Shown here in pieces: positions 12,620 to 23,800 of a stretch of DNA of 64,000 nt. Location: NCBI GenBank assembly GCA_963931925.1, contig OZ007569.1, positions 17,204,545 to 17,268,544 of the forward strand, written 5' to 3'. Under the pieces are notes generated by a model. It saw only the letters and a program-made list of their open reading frames with translations, searched no databases and had not been told where the DNA came from. The stretch is from Onchidella celtica. Its lineage: Eukaryota; Mollusca; Gastropoda; Systellommatophora; Onchidiidae. How positions within the stretch are numbered: position 1 is the stretch's first letter; the number at the start of each line of letters is the position of its first letter. Both the position numbers and the translations under genes were made by a program.

Positions 12620-13562
12620 TTCACAGATTTATGGTTATGGTATGTATACTATGAAAACGGCTACCCTGTCGGTATGATCACTAACGACACGACCAGAGAC
12701 CTGAGATCACACCAGATATACAATACCCAATTGCCTCAAATACAATTCAGAAATTTACGTACTTCCTAACTAATTCTATATTTATAAGATGTATTGCCCT
12801 ATTAATAATAAAAAAGAGTAGAAAAGACAAGAATAAGGAAATTCAGTAGAAAGACCACAAGTACGTCAAGGACAACGAACCAGACTAGGACAAAGCTTCT
12901 ACAAAAAAAACTATAATGGAGAAAAAAAAAATGCAACCTACTACGCCGATTACACTACAAGCTACGAACAAGAACAGAGTCTGAAAAAAAAGAACGTATC
13001 TACAGATAGGTAGAAAGAGGGACAAGAGAATACGTCTTCCTGCGAAACAGAGAAGATATCGACGCTACAACTAAACAAAAATACAGGTCCCTATAGAACT
13101 GTTCACTGTGATGAACGAAGTTCCAAATTTAGCCCACCTCCCGAAGAGGATAAACTACGCTCACCACAGCAAACCCGCGCCACCGCCCGTATAATCGATT
13201 ACGACAACAAGAACAGCAAAAACAGGGAAAAAGACAGAAGAAAAGACAGCCCTCAATCCAGGGTACAAAATTTTCACTCAACTTTCAGCCTTATGAGTTT
13301 AAGTCCTCCCCTTAATCGGAGCTCTGGCTGCTTGTCTCCTCAGGCTGCACGCACACACACTGTCTCTCTGAAAGTTTAAGTACACATTAGTACATATTTA
13401 TGGCAATACATGCATCAATACATATTCATAAATATACATAAATCATATCATCATGAAATTTCCATTCATCCCACGAACAAGGACAACAGCACGAATTCCT
13501 AGCACAACAGAAAACAACTAGATATAACGAATACACAATGTCAAAATGACCACAGGTAAACA
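12620..13562 (-). mobile_element. Untranslated leader of the Gmr1-like element
   Basis: This A-rich stretch lies between the primer site and the Gag start. No domain is visible. It is taken as the leader that would carry packaging signals, by position only. Confidence 0.6.
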
Positions 13563-13575
13563 GGACGAGCCCCCA
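13563..13575 (-). other. Primer binding site, proline tRNA type
   Basis: On the plus strand GGACGAGCCCCCA equals the last 13 bases of typical animal proline tRNA including CCA. It lies one base inside the 5' LTR. The minus-strand reading TGGGGGCTCGTCC is the same as the start of the primer site of murine leukaemia-type retroviruses. A proline tRNA primer is therefore likely. Confidence 0.8.
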
Positions 13576-13576
13576 G

Positions 13577-14776
13577 TGTCACAAATCCCAGACTGGGAGA
13601 TGTAATAGTTTATGACAGGACAACAATCACGAACAAACAAGTTTAACACTTAACAGAACAATCCATCAGACTCACACATTTATTAAACATAATTATACAG
13701 ATAATAGCGCAATTACATACATTATATTATTGCAATTAACTGCCGTAAAACGGCCTTATTCTCACACACACTCTCCCTCGGGTCCACAACCCGGTAGTTA
13801 CTCCTAAAGGCACTTCGGCCTCAGCCTCTCCCCTCAGGGTCTTAATAGCACATTAATAATTCACTGGCACCGCAGTCTCTCAATATCACCTTCCTATTGT
13901 CATACACCTTAGCATTCCCCTAGCACCTCAGCAGGGCAATAACACATTATCATTTCAATAGACATTATCATTTCAATAGTACATTATCACATTCACGCTC
14001 ATATCTACGTCCCTGTCCGTGGCCTGACTGCCACGACTTTATGTGCCTCTACTGTCCTGCACTGACAGCCTCACTTCTGGCCTATGGGTGGCCTCCGGCC
14101 CTATGCTGGCCTATCCCCTGTGCTCATCGAGGTGGCTCTGCGGCCCGTCCTCGACACCTACAAGAATAACATTACATTGGTATAATACCCTACCATTTCT
14201 ATTCACTCCACCTCTCCTTACAACCCATGAAGCGTACACACACTAGTTCACCTTTCACTCACCACACATCTTACGGTAACACACCTCCATCGGAGTACAC
14301 ACTACTCACTCGCGCTACAAATCCATGAACTCACTTTCATCTATCGCTCATGGCGCACATTGCTATATCCAATATCAAGGACTTCCACATTCCTCACATA
14401 TACTTATTTACATCATGGTAATAGACGAATATAATATAATACATCAATCATAATAATCAATCAACGTTCTACGTACCAGTCATCACTGGAAACTCTCTCA
14501 CTGGTCTCTCGACTGCTCCCCTTATGTCCGCCCGATGGGCTCTTACTAGCGTCCGTTCCGTAGGACCTTCTAACTTGCAGTGATAGTAATACAGCGCTTT
14601 CGCCTCATTCAGACCCCCCCCCCTACTCACAACAGCACGCTTTAACTTACTTGTCTACGTGCGTTAATTTTACTCTCTTCCTTTCACGTCTTTCCCCACT
14701 TGTCTGCCGTGAGCCCTTCTTACTCTACACCCGCTCTGTAGCAATCCCCTTAATTGCACTCACTCCACTCGTGACA
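13577..14776 (-). repeat. LTR at the element's 5' side
   Basis: This is the partner of the left LTR, with the same TG...CA ends and slightly longer. It is followed by the GTATG target duplication. A short repeated segment around CATTATCATTTCAATAG corresponds to the region that forms a 38-bp tandem array in the solo LTR. Confidence 0.93.
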
Positions 14777-14781
14777 GTATG

Positions 14782-16243
14782 TAGCACTAGCAGTAATGGG
14801 GTTAAACACCGCCTTTGCCTTTAAAATTGAAGTGATTCATGAAGCAAAACGCATGCACAGTAAAGAAGCCTAAACCATTCTCACAGTACACAAACGTAGC
14901 ATATTATATGCTTGACATCTTTTGTAGTATTACATGCATATGTTGATTCCGCCACTCCTTCTTTTTTTTATTTTTTTTTTTTTAAATATCTAATATTTAC
15001 ACGACTCCTTTTTTTCAATGTTCACTACATTCTAGTAGGTACATGTTATTTGTTAGTCAAAACTGATTTTGACTTATCTCACTAATTATTGCCCAGTCCG
15101 ACGGAGCCTGCTTTTCTAAGAATTTTGATACCAAATTTACTACATGTAGTTTGGCTCAAAGGCTTTGAAAGTTATGGCATTTTCAAAAGTGAAAAAAAAA
15201 AACTCGAATTTGCTACCTTTTGAAAACTGCATGATAGTCCATATTTGACCGCCCATAAAATGACCATTTATCGAGTCGTGGCATTGGAAATTCTCGGTTT
15301 CCAAGTCAAGGGGGTGGATATTCCACTCAAATTATTTCGAGGGGTAAAAGTACATATGTACATGTATAACGCACTGAGTGTCAAAGTTGACGAAATGGAG
15401 CATTGGGTGGGTCTATAGAATTGGAAACGGTCGGCGCTTCGCGGCAAAACATACCCCATGTCCGACTTTGGCATACCTTTATATACGTAATATAAAAAAT
15501 GTTGATCCTGGTCTATTAAAGTTTCCGCCAGTTTCTTGGTCAAACTTTTCAACAAATTTTTTTTTTAATTTCATTTTCAACTCAAAACGCTATGAAAAAT
15601 ACATTTGAATTATTATTAAACCTCATTTATCTGGCTTTCCATCTGTGCGAGTTATTTTCAAACACGTGCGCTACATCGACTGTAGTTTTCTACTGTCCAG
15701 CGTTCTATATTCTGAGAAATGTCACTTGATGCCAGTGGTATGTCTTTGGAACACTTTATAATTTATCAGGATCCAGGATACATGTTATTGTTATATTTTT
15801 GCACATTTTCACCATTTTACATCTTGTTTTGCATGTGCATATTTCAGAAGTTTTGGAAAAGCCAGCCCATGTCCTGGCGCGGCACAATGAGGTTAATTTG
15901 AATTAAATAGGAAACATCCAGTCTTTAGAAATTACTAATGGAGAAAATTGAGGGGTTTAGACTTAGATAAGAGTTACAGTGTAAACTGAGTGGATCCGAT
16001 TTCCTCTCCGTTCCCGCTTGTCCTCAGCTTGACCTTTAGTCCCAGTTGCCGAATCACCGGAAGCGTCTCAATATTTCATCATCGCAGACTGAGTGCGTCA
16101 GTTTCCCTTTCGTGTCCCTTCCCTGCCACTCCCAGTTGCTGAACCGATCACGAAGGTTTTATCTCGCAATTAAAATTTCTTCCAGTTTCCTTCCAGCAAT
16201 TTCATTACTACACACGACCTAGCTAGCTACGCCTTCAGTTACA
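14782..16243. other. Mostly non-coding, no clear gene
   Basis: AT-rich DNA with T runs near 14967-14985. It includes the second copy of the dispersed repeat (15502-15645). No coding region could be supported before 16244. Confidence 0.45.
15502..15645 (+). repeat. Diverged dispersed repeat, copy 2
   Basis: Matches 5861-6016. Shared landmarks are TTGATCCTG, TTTCCGCCAGTTTCTT (TTTCCACCAGTTTCT in copy 1), AACTCAAAACGC and CCTCATTTATCTGGC. The divergence is high, so this is an old repeat. Confidence 0.6.
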
Positions 16244-16390
16244 ATGGATTCCGTTTCACAAAACGAAGCTCTTATTGCTGCGGTTAAAAAAAGACAACCT
16301 CTGTATGACAAAAGTGATGACAATTATTCAAATCGAGAGCACATCACAAAAGATGATGATGTTGACCGAATTCCTCTCTTCGTTGAAATA
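16244..16390 (+). CDS. Possible first exon of a MADF-domain gene
   Basis: The frame starts with an ATG and reads MDSVSQNEALIAAVKKRQP, then LYDKSDDNYSNREH. This resembles the first half of MADF (Myb/SANT-like) DNA-binding domains, where L-I-V, a P before L-Y-D and a Y-x-N-R block are typical. A strong donor, GTGAGT, follows at 16391. No second MADF half with the usual A-W-x-x-I-A block was found before TRMT6, so this may be a fragment or a first exon whose partner I could not see. MADF proteins are transcription factors, and related domains also occur in PIF/Harbinger transposons. Confidence 0.35.
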
Positions 16391-17296
16391 TACTGTGAGT
16401 CCAGTAACGTCTTGTATGGCGTCTTCCTTTCACCCAAAACAAAAACAATACTTGCAAAGCCTCCATTGTTCTGAGATTAAAAGACTGGTGTGTCCCGTCA
16501 GTTCTTACCTCCAGCCCAATGTTCACGAGCGGAGAGCAAGCTGAATCAAAAACGTGCAGCATTCGTTTTCCTGCCATTTTACGCCCATTCAGTTAAGGGT
16601 TGCGACACGAAGAGGAGTCTAAATCGGACCCACTCAGTTCACACGTTTAGAAGTAACGGATCGAAGTGCCATTTGACTGCTCTTGAGAAAACAAAAAAAA
16701 TATTTCAGTATAAACCAATCAAATTTAAATTTAATAAATGTTTGCAATACTGTCATCTACTCTTCCAGCTGCCTTGTGTGTTCCTCTACCACACTAACCA
16801 ACCCACAATGTATATAAAAGCAAACATGGGGAATGGAAGGTTTTCAGGATCCAGTACCATGTACACTTTTCAATTTGGTACTGATTTTAAGTTTGATTTT
16901 ATTTACTTCTTTTTTTTCCAGCAAATTAAATTACTGGATTATACAAAAAAAAGCCACGTTTCTAATCCGACAGTCAAGTAATGGTAGTCTATGCAAATGT
17001 GCCCCTTAAAGTTTTCAAACATCAAGGCTTTCTATTGACATTTAGCACACAAATGGCTTTACACTGGTACCAAAGCCAAGCATATGAAAACTATCCATTG
17101 GAGGAGGGGGGGGGCTCAAAATAGCCAAAATCAAGCTATCCTGCTTTATGGACTAACCATTAACAAAAATTACTTCATCAAGTATCATCCAGACTGCACA
17201 TTCTGCCTCCACATTCACTTTTTCAACTCTCTCATTAGACAATGCACAAATCAAAAAACCAATTAAGTCATTCCTCTGGTTTCTTTTTTCTTCAGT
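16391..17296. other. No further gene recognised
   Basis: AT-rich with A, T and G runs. The segment 16900-17150 weakly resembles 4100-4400. The frame at 16490-16981 has no recognisable domain. Confidence 0.4.
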
Positions 17297-17302
17297 TTTA
17301 TT
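17297..17302 (-). terminator. Candidate TRMT6 polyadenylation signal
   Basis: The plus strand reads TTTATT here, which is AATAAA on the minus strand, about 585 bp past the TRMT6 stop codon. It is the first canonical hexamer I noticed downstream, so use is plausible but unproven. If used, the inverted-repeat element at 17382-17789 lies in the 3' UTR. Confidence 0.35.
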
Positions 17303-17381
17303 AAAACATTGTGACTCACTGCTGCCTCCTCATATAGACTGTTGGTAGGGGACGATGGCATTCTAAATAATACTATTACTA

Positions 17382-17789
17382 AGCTATAGGTAGAATGCGC
17401 ATCTCCGCCATCTTTAGTGTCCAGACCCACGTATCACCATGATAATGGTGGCATTGATTTTGTTTCATTGGCTGATTTGCATTGCAAGGCACAGGAGGCG
17501 CCACGAACCAACCGGTGGCGAGCTAATAGTAGGTAGCTACAATAAATAACGGCACTTGTGTACATGTTCAATGGGAGACTTTCTGTCATTTCTTTCCCTT
17601 GTTAAAACGGATCGTAGGAATCGGACCAGCTTGGATCCATCCTTTCCACCCGTCATAATAATCAACTGCAATGCAGCCACTTAAACATATCTCGAAGTTG
17701 CACTAATCAGCTGATCCACCAGCCATCTTTAGTGGTGGAAGAACAAAACAAAAACACTCTGTGACGTCATGAGCATTCTACCTATAGCT
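17382..17789. mobile_element. Short inverted-repeat element (MITE-like)
   Basis: The ends are perfect 17-bp inverted repeats, AGCTATAGGTAGAATGC, 408 bp apart overall. No clear target duplication is visible, so the superfamily is unknown. It lies about 95 bp downstream of the TRMT6 stop codon. No coding capacity is seen. Confidence 0.6.
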
Positions 17790-17884
17790 CGGGAGCAAAC
17801 AATTCAGCATTTTCTCTGTTCGGCTTTGTAATAAGGTCACGATCCCCAAACAGCCTTTCATACATCATGATATTCTTCTCTCCC

Positions 17885-20800
17885 TCAGCGTCCACTTTTT
17901 GATGGTCCTGGCTCAGCTGTCATAAAGGTCAGCAAATATCCACCAGTCCCACTCATGTTCATCATGGGATGGGTTCTTTGTGGAAGTACCTTTAAACAAA
18001 TACAGAAAGAAAAATTACTACATGTACAATTCTTCAGAGTGAAAATCAATTTTCTATTTCAACCTTTGCCATACTAAAACTGCACGGCGCATGCCATTGT
18101 GTTTGATTGACACCATACTTGTAAAGAACAATTTATTAGGATACCCTCTTAAAAATATGGTATCTGTCAGACCCCAGAACACAAGTAGGAATACAATAAA
18201 AAAAATCCTCTTTAGGAGTGTAGTGCATTTGAGGTCCCAGGATGTATGATGAAAAGTATGACAATAAAATCCTCTTTAAACGTATCGTGTCTGTGAGATA
18301 CCAGGACATACGAGTAGGAATAGTAAAAATGCATGTGCATTGGTGAGCAAGCCTGTGCATATTTAAAATGTTAAAGCTATGGGCAATGACATCATTGAGG
18401 AATAGCTGGAATTTCAAGGATTCCCAGAAATAAGATAATTACAAACATTTTTAATCACTTCTGGGTCCATTAGACCCATGATGTACAGCAAAGGTTTATC
18501 AATATTTCATAAGATAACATGGGTAAACCACAGCAAGTGGTTCATTATTTTGATCACAACCATGTCATGCTCACTGCTCTGGCCATGAATAGTAGTTGCA
18601 CGTCTCTCACTCAAAAATCTGATTACTGAGTATGCAAACTGGGGAAAAAAGTCCTGCTTTGCCCCTTAAATTAAATTAATAAAAATCTTAAAGTAGTAAA
18701 TGTGTTTAGTTCTGAGGCCAAAAAAATTTTCAAAGTGCTTTGAAAGAACTTTGCTCAATGTTATCACACCCTGATAGCTGTCATCTAAATGAACCTCACA
18801 AAGAGTGTGAACAGAGTTAGTACACTTTCATTCATTCATTTTTTTCGTGAGAACCTGGGAAAGTGAATGACTGACACAGTACAGGGTGAATTGGTTCATG
18901 ATCTTTCACGTGTGTAGGTTTTTGTTTGACATTATTATTCCATCAGCCATGGACCCAGCAACCAAGCTCATATTGTGGTACTGGCTTAAACACAAACAAA
19001 AGAGAAGACCTTGAAATTGGATACATAGCCTCTATAAGGAAAGAGAACAATATGGTGAATTTCACCATTTAATGTACCAAGTCTATCTCATTTGAGAATG
19101 AAGGCTTCGACTTTTGAAACACTACTTGAGAAAGTTAGATCCAGGATTGAAAAAGAACCAATTTTAGAAAACCTTTATCACCAAAGGAACACGAGACAAA
19201 ACGAATGCAATTTTATTACAGCGCTGAAAACATTCACTCATAAAAAACACGAGAGGCCATGAATCGGAAATGAGACAAACCCACTCTGTTGGAGGCACTC
19301 TTATTCATTAGTATTTTTGTACATGTCATTTATGAACGTAAAATGAATGAATGAAAGTGTAATAACTCTGTTCACACTCTTACAGAGTGCTCTGTTGTTA
19401 AATGTATCATTTTAATTGTATTACATATTAATGCAATATCTTTGTATATATATCACTTTATCAGCTCTATAGCAGTAGTAATTTTATACCTGATACTGTC
19501 TGAACCATGTTTCTGACAATTTCAGCTGAAGACCAATGTGTTTCTCCTTGATCTGTTTGTAGCAATCCACCAATGGCTGCAGAAAATGAAAGTGTATGGC
19601 TATGACTCTTTTTCTCACAAGTGAATGTACTGCTGATCAGTTAATAATGACTCGTTAACCTTCAGCGTAACTTGCTAAAAACTATGCATGGCGCGCGCTG
19701 TGGTGCCTAATTGACACTCTTTAAAAGTAGGAAGTGTATATTTAGGCCGAATACGGCCTAAAGAACCCGGTGCTGTGCTATTTGGGCCGAGAGTATTTTA
19801 GGCATGGGAGTGCCAATTGTCACTGCGGAATACGGTGTCCATTGTCGATTTAAGTGTGCATTGGAACGGTCAGATGGACCTGGGGGCATGAGGGTCTAGT
19901 CAGTTTGTATCAATGGGCGGTAGTCAGATTGACTCATCAGGCGAAAAGGGGCTGGGGTAGCCATTGGCGATCGACGAACTGTCAATGGCCATGCGGTGGT
20001 AATTGACGCTACCGGCTACCGGAAAATGCGGTGGTAATTGACGCTACCTTTAGGCAGTACTGTACGGACACAAATTCCGTGTTTCAAAAAAAAAATTACA
20101 TTCAAATATAAATTCAAACTGTAACAAACTCATACTATCGGCCCAAATAACCCGGAACCGGGGTTTTGTGCTATTTAGGCCGTATTCGGCCCAAATATAC
20201 CTAGCCCTTAACCCTTTGAACCCTGACCCCCTGTGGGAAAAAATCCAAAATGTGAGCCCCTGAGCTAAAAAATCAGGTATTCCTGAGCTCCTGAGCAAAA
20301 AAGAGCTAAACTGAATGTCATATCCACTCACACTGTTTTCATACAAGCTACTAAAGGGCCTATTCCACGCACAGTTTTTCCGGACAGGTTTTTTAACTGC
20401 AGCCAGGTTTCAGTTTCACTGCAGTTCAACTGCAGTTGATCGTTTAACTGAAGATGTAATAGCATTTCTTTTAAACTGCAGTCGGACTGCAGTTGGGTGT
20501 GTATGCGCGAAGGTAATCAAGCTAAACTACACAGCACACAAGAGTGATGGCGGATAGCCAGATACTTGATCTCCTTGCAATTTATGTTGTTTTGAATAAA
20601 AGAAAGAAAAAAAGAAGACCACGCAAAATTTGGTCAAAGGATTGCTACACACGCGCTACGCAAAACACACGACACAGCGTTTCCCAGAATTTTGTGTATA
20701 GTAGGAGTGCTCAGTGCGTGCTGTGTAATTTGAGTTTTTAGTGAAAGCTAAAAAATGTTTGCTATAGAATCTAATATTTTTTTAAAATAAGCATTTTAAA

Positions 20801-23800
20801 AGGGCGTGTACGCGATGACTTTGCTAAATTTAATGCGCTGATTTGAAAAATGCAATTCATTTTAAAATCGGATGACTTTTAAATAAATTTGATATTTCTC
20901 GAAACGGCGTTCTAGTAGAATACGTCACTGGGCGCCATGCCGTCTAGGACTGAAGCAGCGGACATACGGTAAAAATATTTGGCTGGCCAAATATTTCTGA
21001 GCATGAGGCTAGACTGCAGTAATTCCGGATTGATGACGCAATACTGACGACGGTTTTGTGATCACACGCACAGGTTTAACTGCAGACTTGCTTCAGTTTA
21101 ACTGCAGTCAGACTGCAGTCAAAATCCTGTCCGGAAAAACTGTGCGTGGAATAGGCCCTTAAGACAGACAAAAGTCCTGCCTTATCTCCAGTACTCCACT
21201 TTCTTGTGCCAGTCTCTCCAGCAGGTAGCACCTTTCCTGATGCACAGGTACCTCCTACAGTGGCCACACCAGAAGGTTGTCTTTGTTTTTTTGTTAGGGT
21301 TGTCCTTGGATTTTGTGCTTGAAATGGGCGCTGCCATCTTTGACTGATGCTATTCCATGATTCCGTGCTGAACCGAGTATTTTTAGTGGAAGATATTAAT
21401 AGTTTTTGACATCACCCCTTTGCATCCCGAAATATCGGGCTTACGGTGTATAGTGAAATAAGGGCTCAGCCCGATTTTTCGGGCTAACGGTATATGCGTA
21501 AATAAGCATCAGCCCGAAATATCGGGCTTATGGGTTCAAAGGGTTAAAAGTATGGTGAGACTCCAGGACATACAGTTAGGAACAGGCATGTGCTTTGGTA
21601 AGCATGCACGTGTATATTTTAAAACTGTGAGAAGATGGGCAATGACATCGTTGAGGAATACCTGGAATTTCAGAAAAATTCCCCCAAATAAGATAATTGC
21701 AAACATTTTTGCTTCTGGATCCATTAGATCCATGATGTACGGTGAAGGTTCGGGTGCAAGAGATTTCAGGTGACTAACCTAACACGAAACAGGATCTCAT
21801 AATGTATAATACCGAGGTTAGCCACAGGTATACTTTGCTCTACTCAGTTTTTACAAAGCAGTAAATGATCCTTCTACCTTACTTTATGAGAAAAAGGCTG
21901 CAAGCAATTTACATTCAAATATAAATTCAAACTGTAACAGACCAAAGACAGAAGCCATTTTCAAAGGATGTATTTTATATTCAATTTTATTTCCTGTCAT
22001 GTATGGGGATGCATATTTACAGCATTTATTGGAGACACTGCAACAAATTACAATACAAACTTAAGCTACACTTGAAAATATCTGGCCTCATTAACTACAT
22101 GGTATCTACTCACATAAACTCTTAACATGTTATTTGATAGTTCGCCAAAAAGGGAAATCCTGGGAATTTCTTTGCTTTGTGCAGTACTGAATGATGAATG
22201 TTTTTAAACATACCTCCAGAAACTGACAGAAGACAACCACCGGGCGAGAAGGCAGCAGAAACTCTAACATTTTCATCAAAATTGGGGCTGGATCATATTT
22301 GCAGGCCAAGATCAAACTGAAACAAAAAATATAATCTACATGAATCTTGGCAATGGTTCTTGACAAGATACTCTCCTTGATGAAACACAAATATCTCTGT
22401 CATTAATGTCAAGACTACAGTCAACTGATCCTCATCACTCATATCAAAGTTTCTGAAATGTTGCCCCCCCCCCCCCCCCCCCCCCAAAAAGGAGAAAAAC
22501 ATGTATTTTCCATTTGAAACGATCCTTTGGGTTTTCTGTGATTAAAAAAAAAATAATTTATATACTGCAAATATGTTTGCCACAATTATCCCTCCTCAAC
22601 TGAAGTTCCCAAATGAAGCTGACACAGCATTGAGTGCATTTAAAATGAGATTAATGAAAACTGCATGACATTGATTATTAAAATATAAAGCATTCACCCT
22701 TCTTTATGAAGAACAAAATATGTGAGTGTTTTACACCGTACATGTAAGTTTTCTGTAGCAAAACAAGATAAACATCCATCCCACACCTTATCCTACAGTT
22801 CCATCAGCTCTATACCCATTTTCTTTACCTGTCCAGCTCCTTTGACTTGATGATGTTCCCTGCTTCTTTCTGTCTCAAGGCTCTCTGTTTCCTTTGCAGT
22901 TCCCGCTGTGGCCCCAGCTAAGAGCACAAAGACATACATAAAACTTATTGACAAAATATCACACAAAATGTGTTGGGTTGTAGCAAGGCTTGTGGCAAAG
23001 TCAAAATATGACAAATAGTGCTTTAATGTATCATTTCAGTATTATTTCTTATGCGAGGCTTTGCTACGTACAACTTCTGTTTGCCATATTTTGACTTTGG
23101 TAAAACTTATCAGTTGTTTAATATACAGTAAAACCTCGTTATACCGCAAAGTAAGGGGCAAACAGAAAATTGGCGGTATAACGAGAATGGCGGTACAACG
23201 AAAATACCATGTAGAACAAGGAAAATAAGTAATTAAGTAATTTACCAACATTGGACTGGCTAACATGTCTAAAATATTGCAGTTATCTCCCTTATCTCTC
23301 CACTAGACATAAACCTCCGTTGTCATTTTGAAGTTTATATTGCTTTCATTTGTATTTTTTTGTTGTTGTTTTTTGTGTTTATGTGTGTTGGAGTTTATTT
23401 ATTCAGGAAATCGCACCTTAAGAGTAAAAGTATTATGTATTGCAACACGACAAATAATGCTACATTACAATTCAGCAACAAACGTGCGTTGTTTGCATCG
23501 TACCCCGCGATCGATATGAACCAGTTGAAGTATCACCTCGCGCGCGTTTAAGTTCTTTCGCAAACTCTCTATTGAACTGTGACCCGTCTTTCCCACTGCA
23601 TGCCCCATCAGTAGGCCTATCAGGACTTCAAAAGCGAAGGCTGTGCAGGCTAGTAGGATTGGTGTTTGAGTAACAAGCACAGACTGTGGCGCCAAGTGAT
23701 GTTCCGACTGTTAGCTGGATTTAGGTAGATGTGGGGAGTGGGGGTTAAATTTACGTTGGCGCTATAACGAGCAATATTTACTATACTCCAGTTATGAATG

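Larger units (their letters stand above)
6393..14776 (-). mobile_element. Gmr1-like Ty3/gypsy LTR retrotransposon, nearly whole
   Basis: The element is bounded by two long LTRs and flanked by the 5-bp target duplication GTATG (6388-6392 and 14777-14781). On the minus strand its order is LTR, primer site, Gag with protease, integrase, reverse transcriptase with RNase H, polypurine tract, LTR. Integrase upstream of reverse transcriptase is the Ty1/copia order, but the protein motifs are gypsy-type. That combination defines the Gmr1-like group, known from cod and other deuterostomes. The Gag also has a SCAN-like region, as expected for this group. The LTRs differ by a few short indels and few substitutions, so the insertion looks fairly young. 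The coding part looks nearly whole, with about one or two breaks, so this copy is treated as a fossil. Confidence 0.93.
20212..21543. mobile_element. TTAA-flanked element (piggyBac-like), interrupted by a second element
   Basis: The ends are CCCTTTGAACCC and its reverse complement, each bordered by TTAA (20208-20211 and 21544-21547). TTAA duplication and CCC-starting ends are typical of piggyBac-type elements. Without the inserted 20355-21159 element it would be about 520 bp, so it is non-autonomous. The right part has three copies of AGCCCGA(A/T)(A/T)(T)TCGGGCT palindromes. It lies in TRMT6 intron 10. Confidence 0.8.

Noticed and set aside
16490-16981. 163-codon plus-strand frame
   Set aside because: Low-complexity, with no domain and no splice context; it looks like chance in AT-rich DNA.
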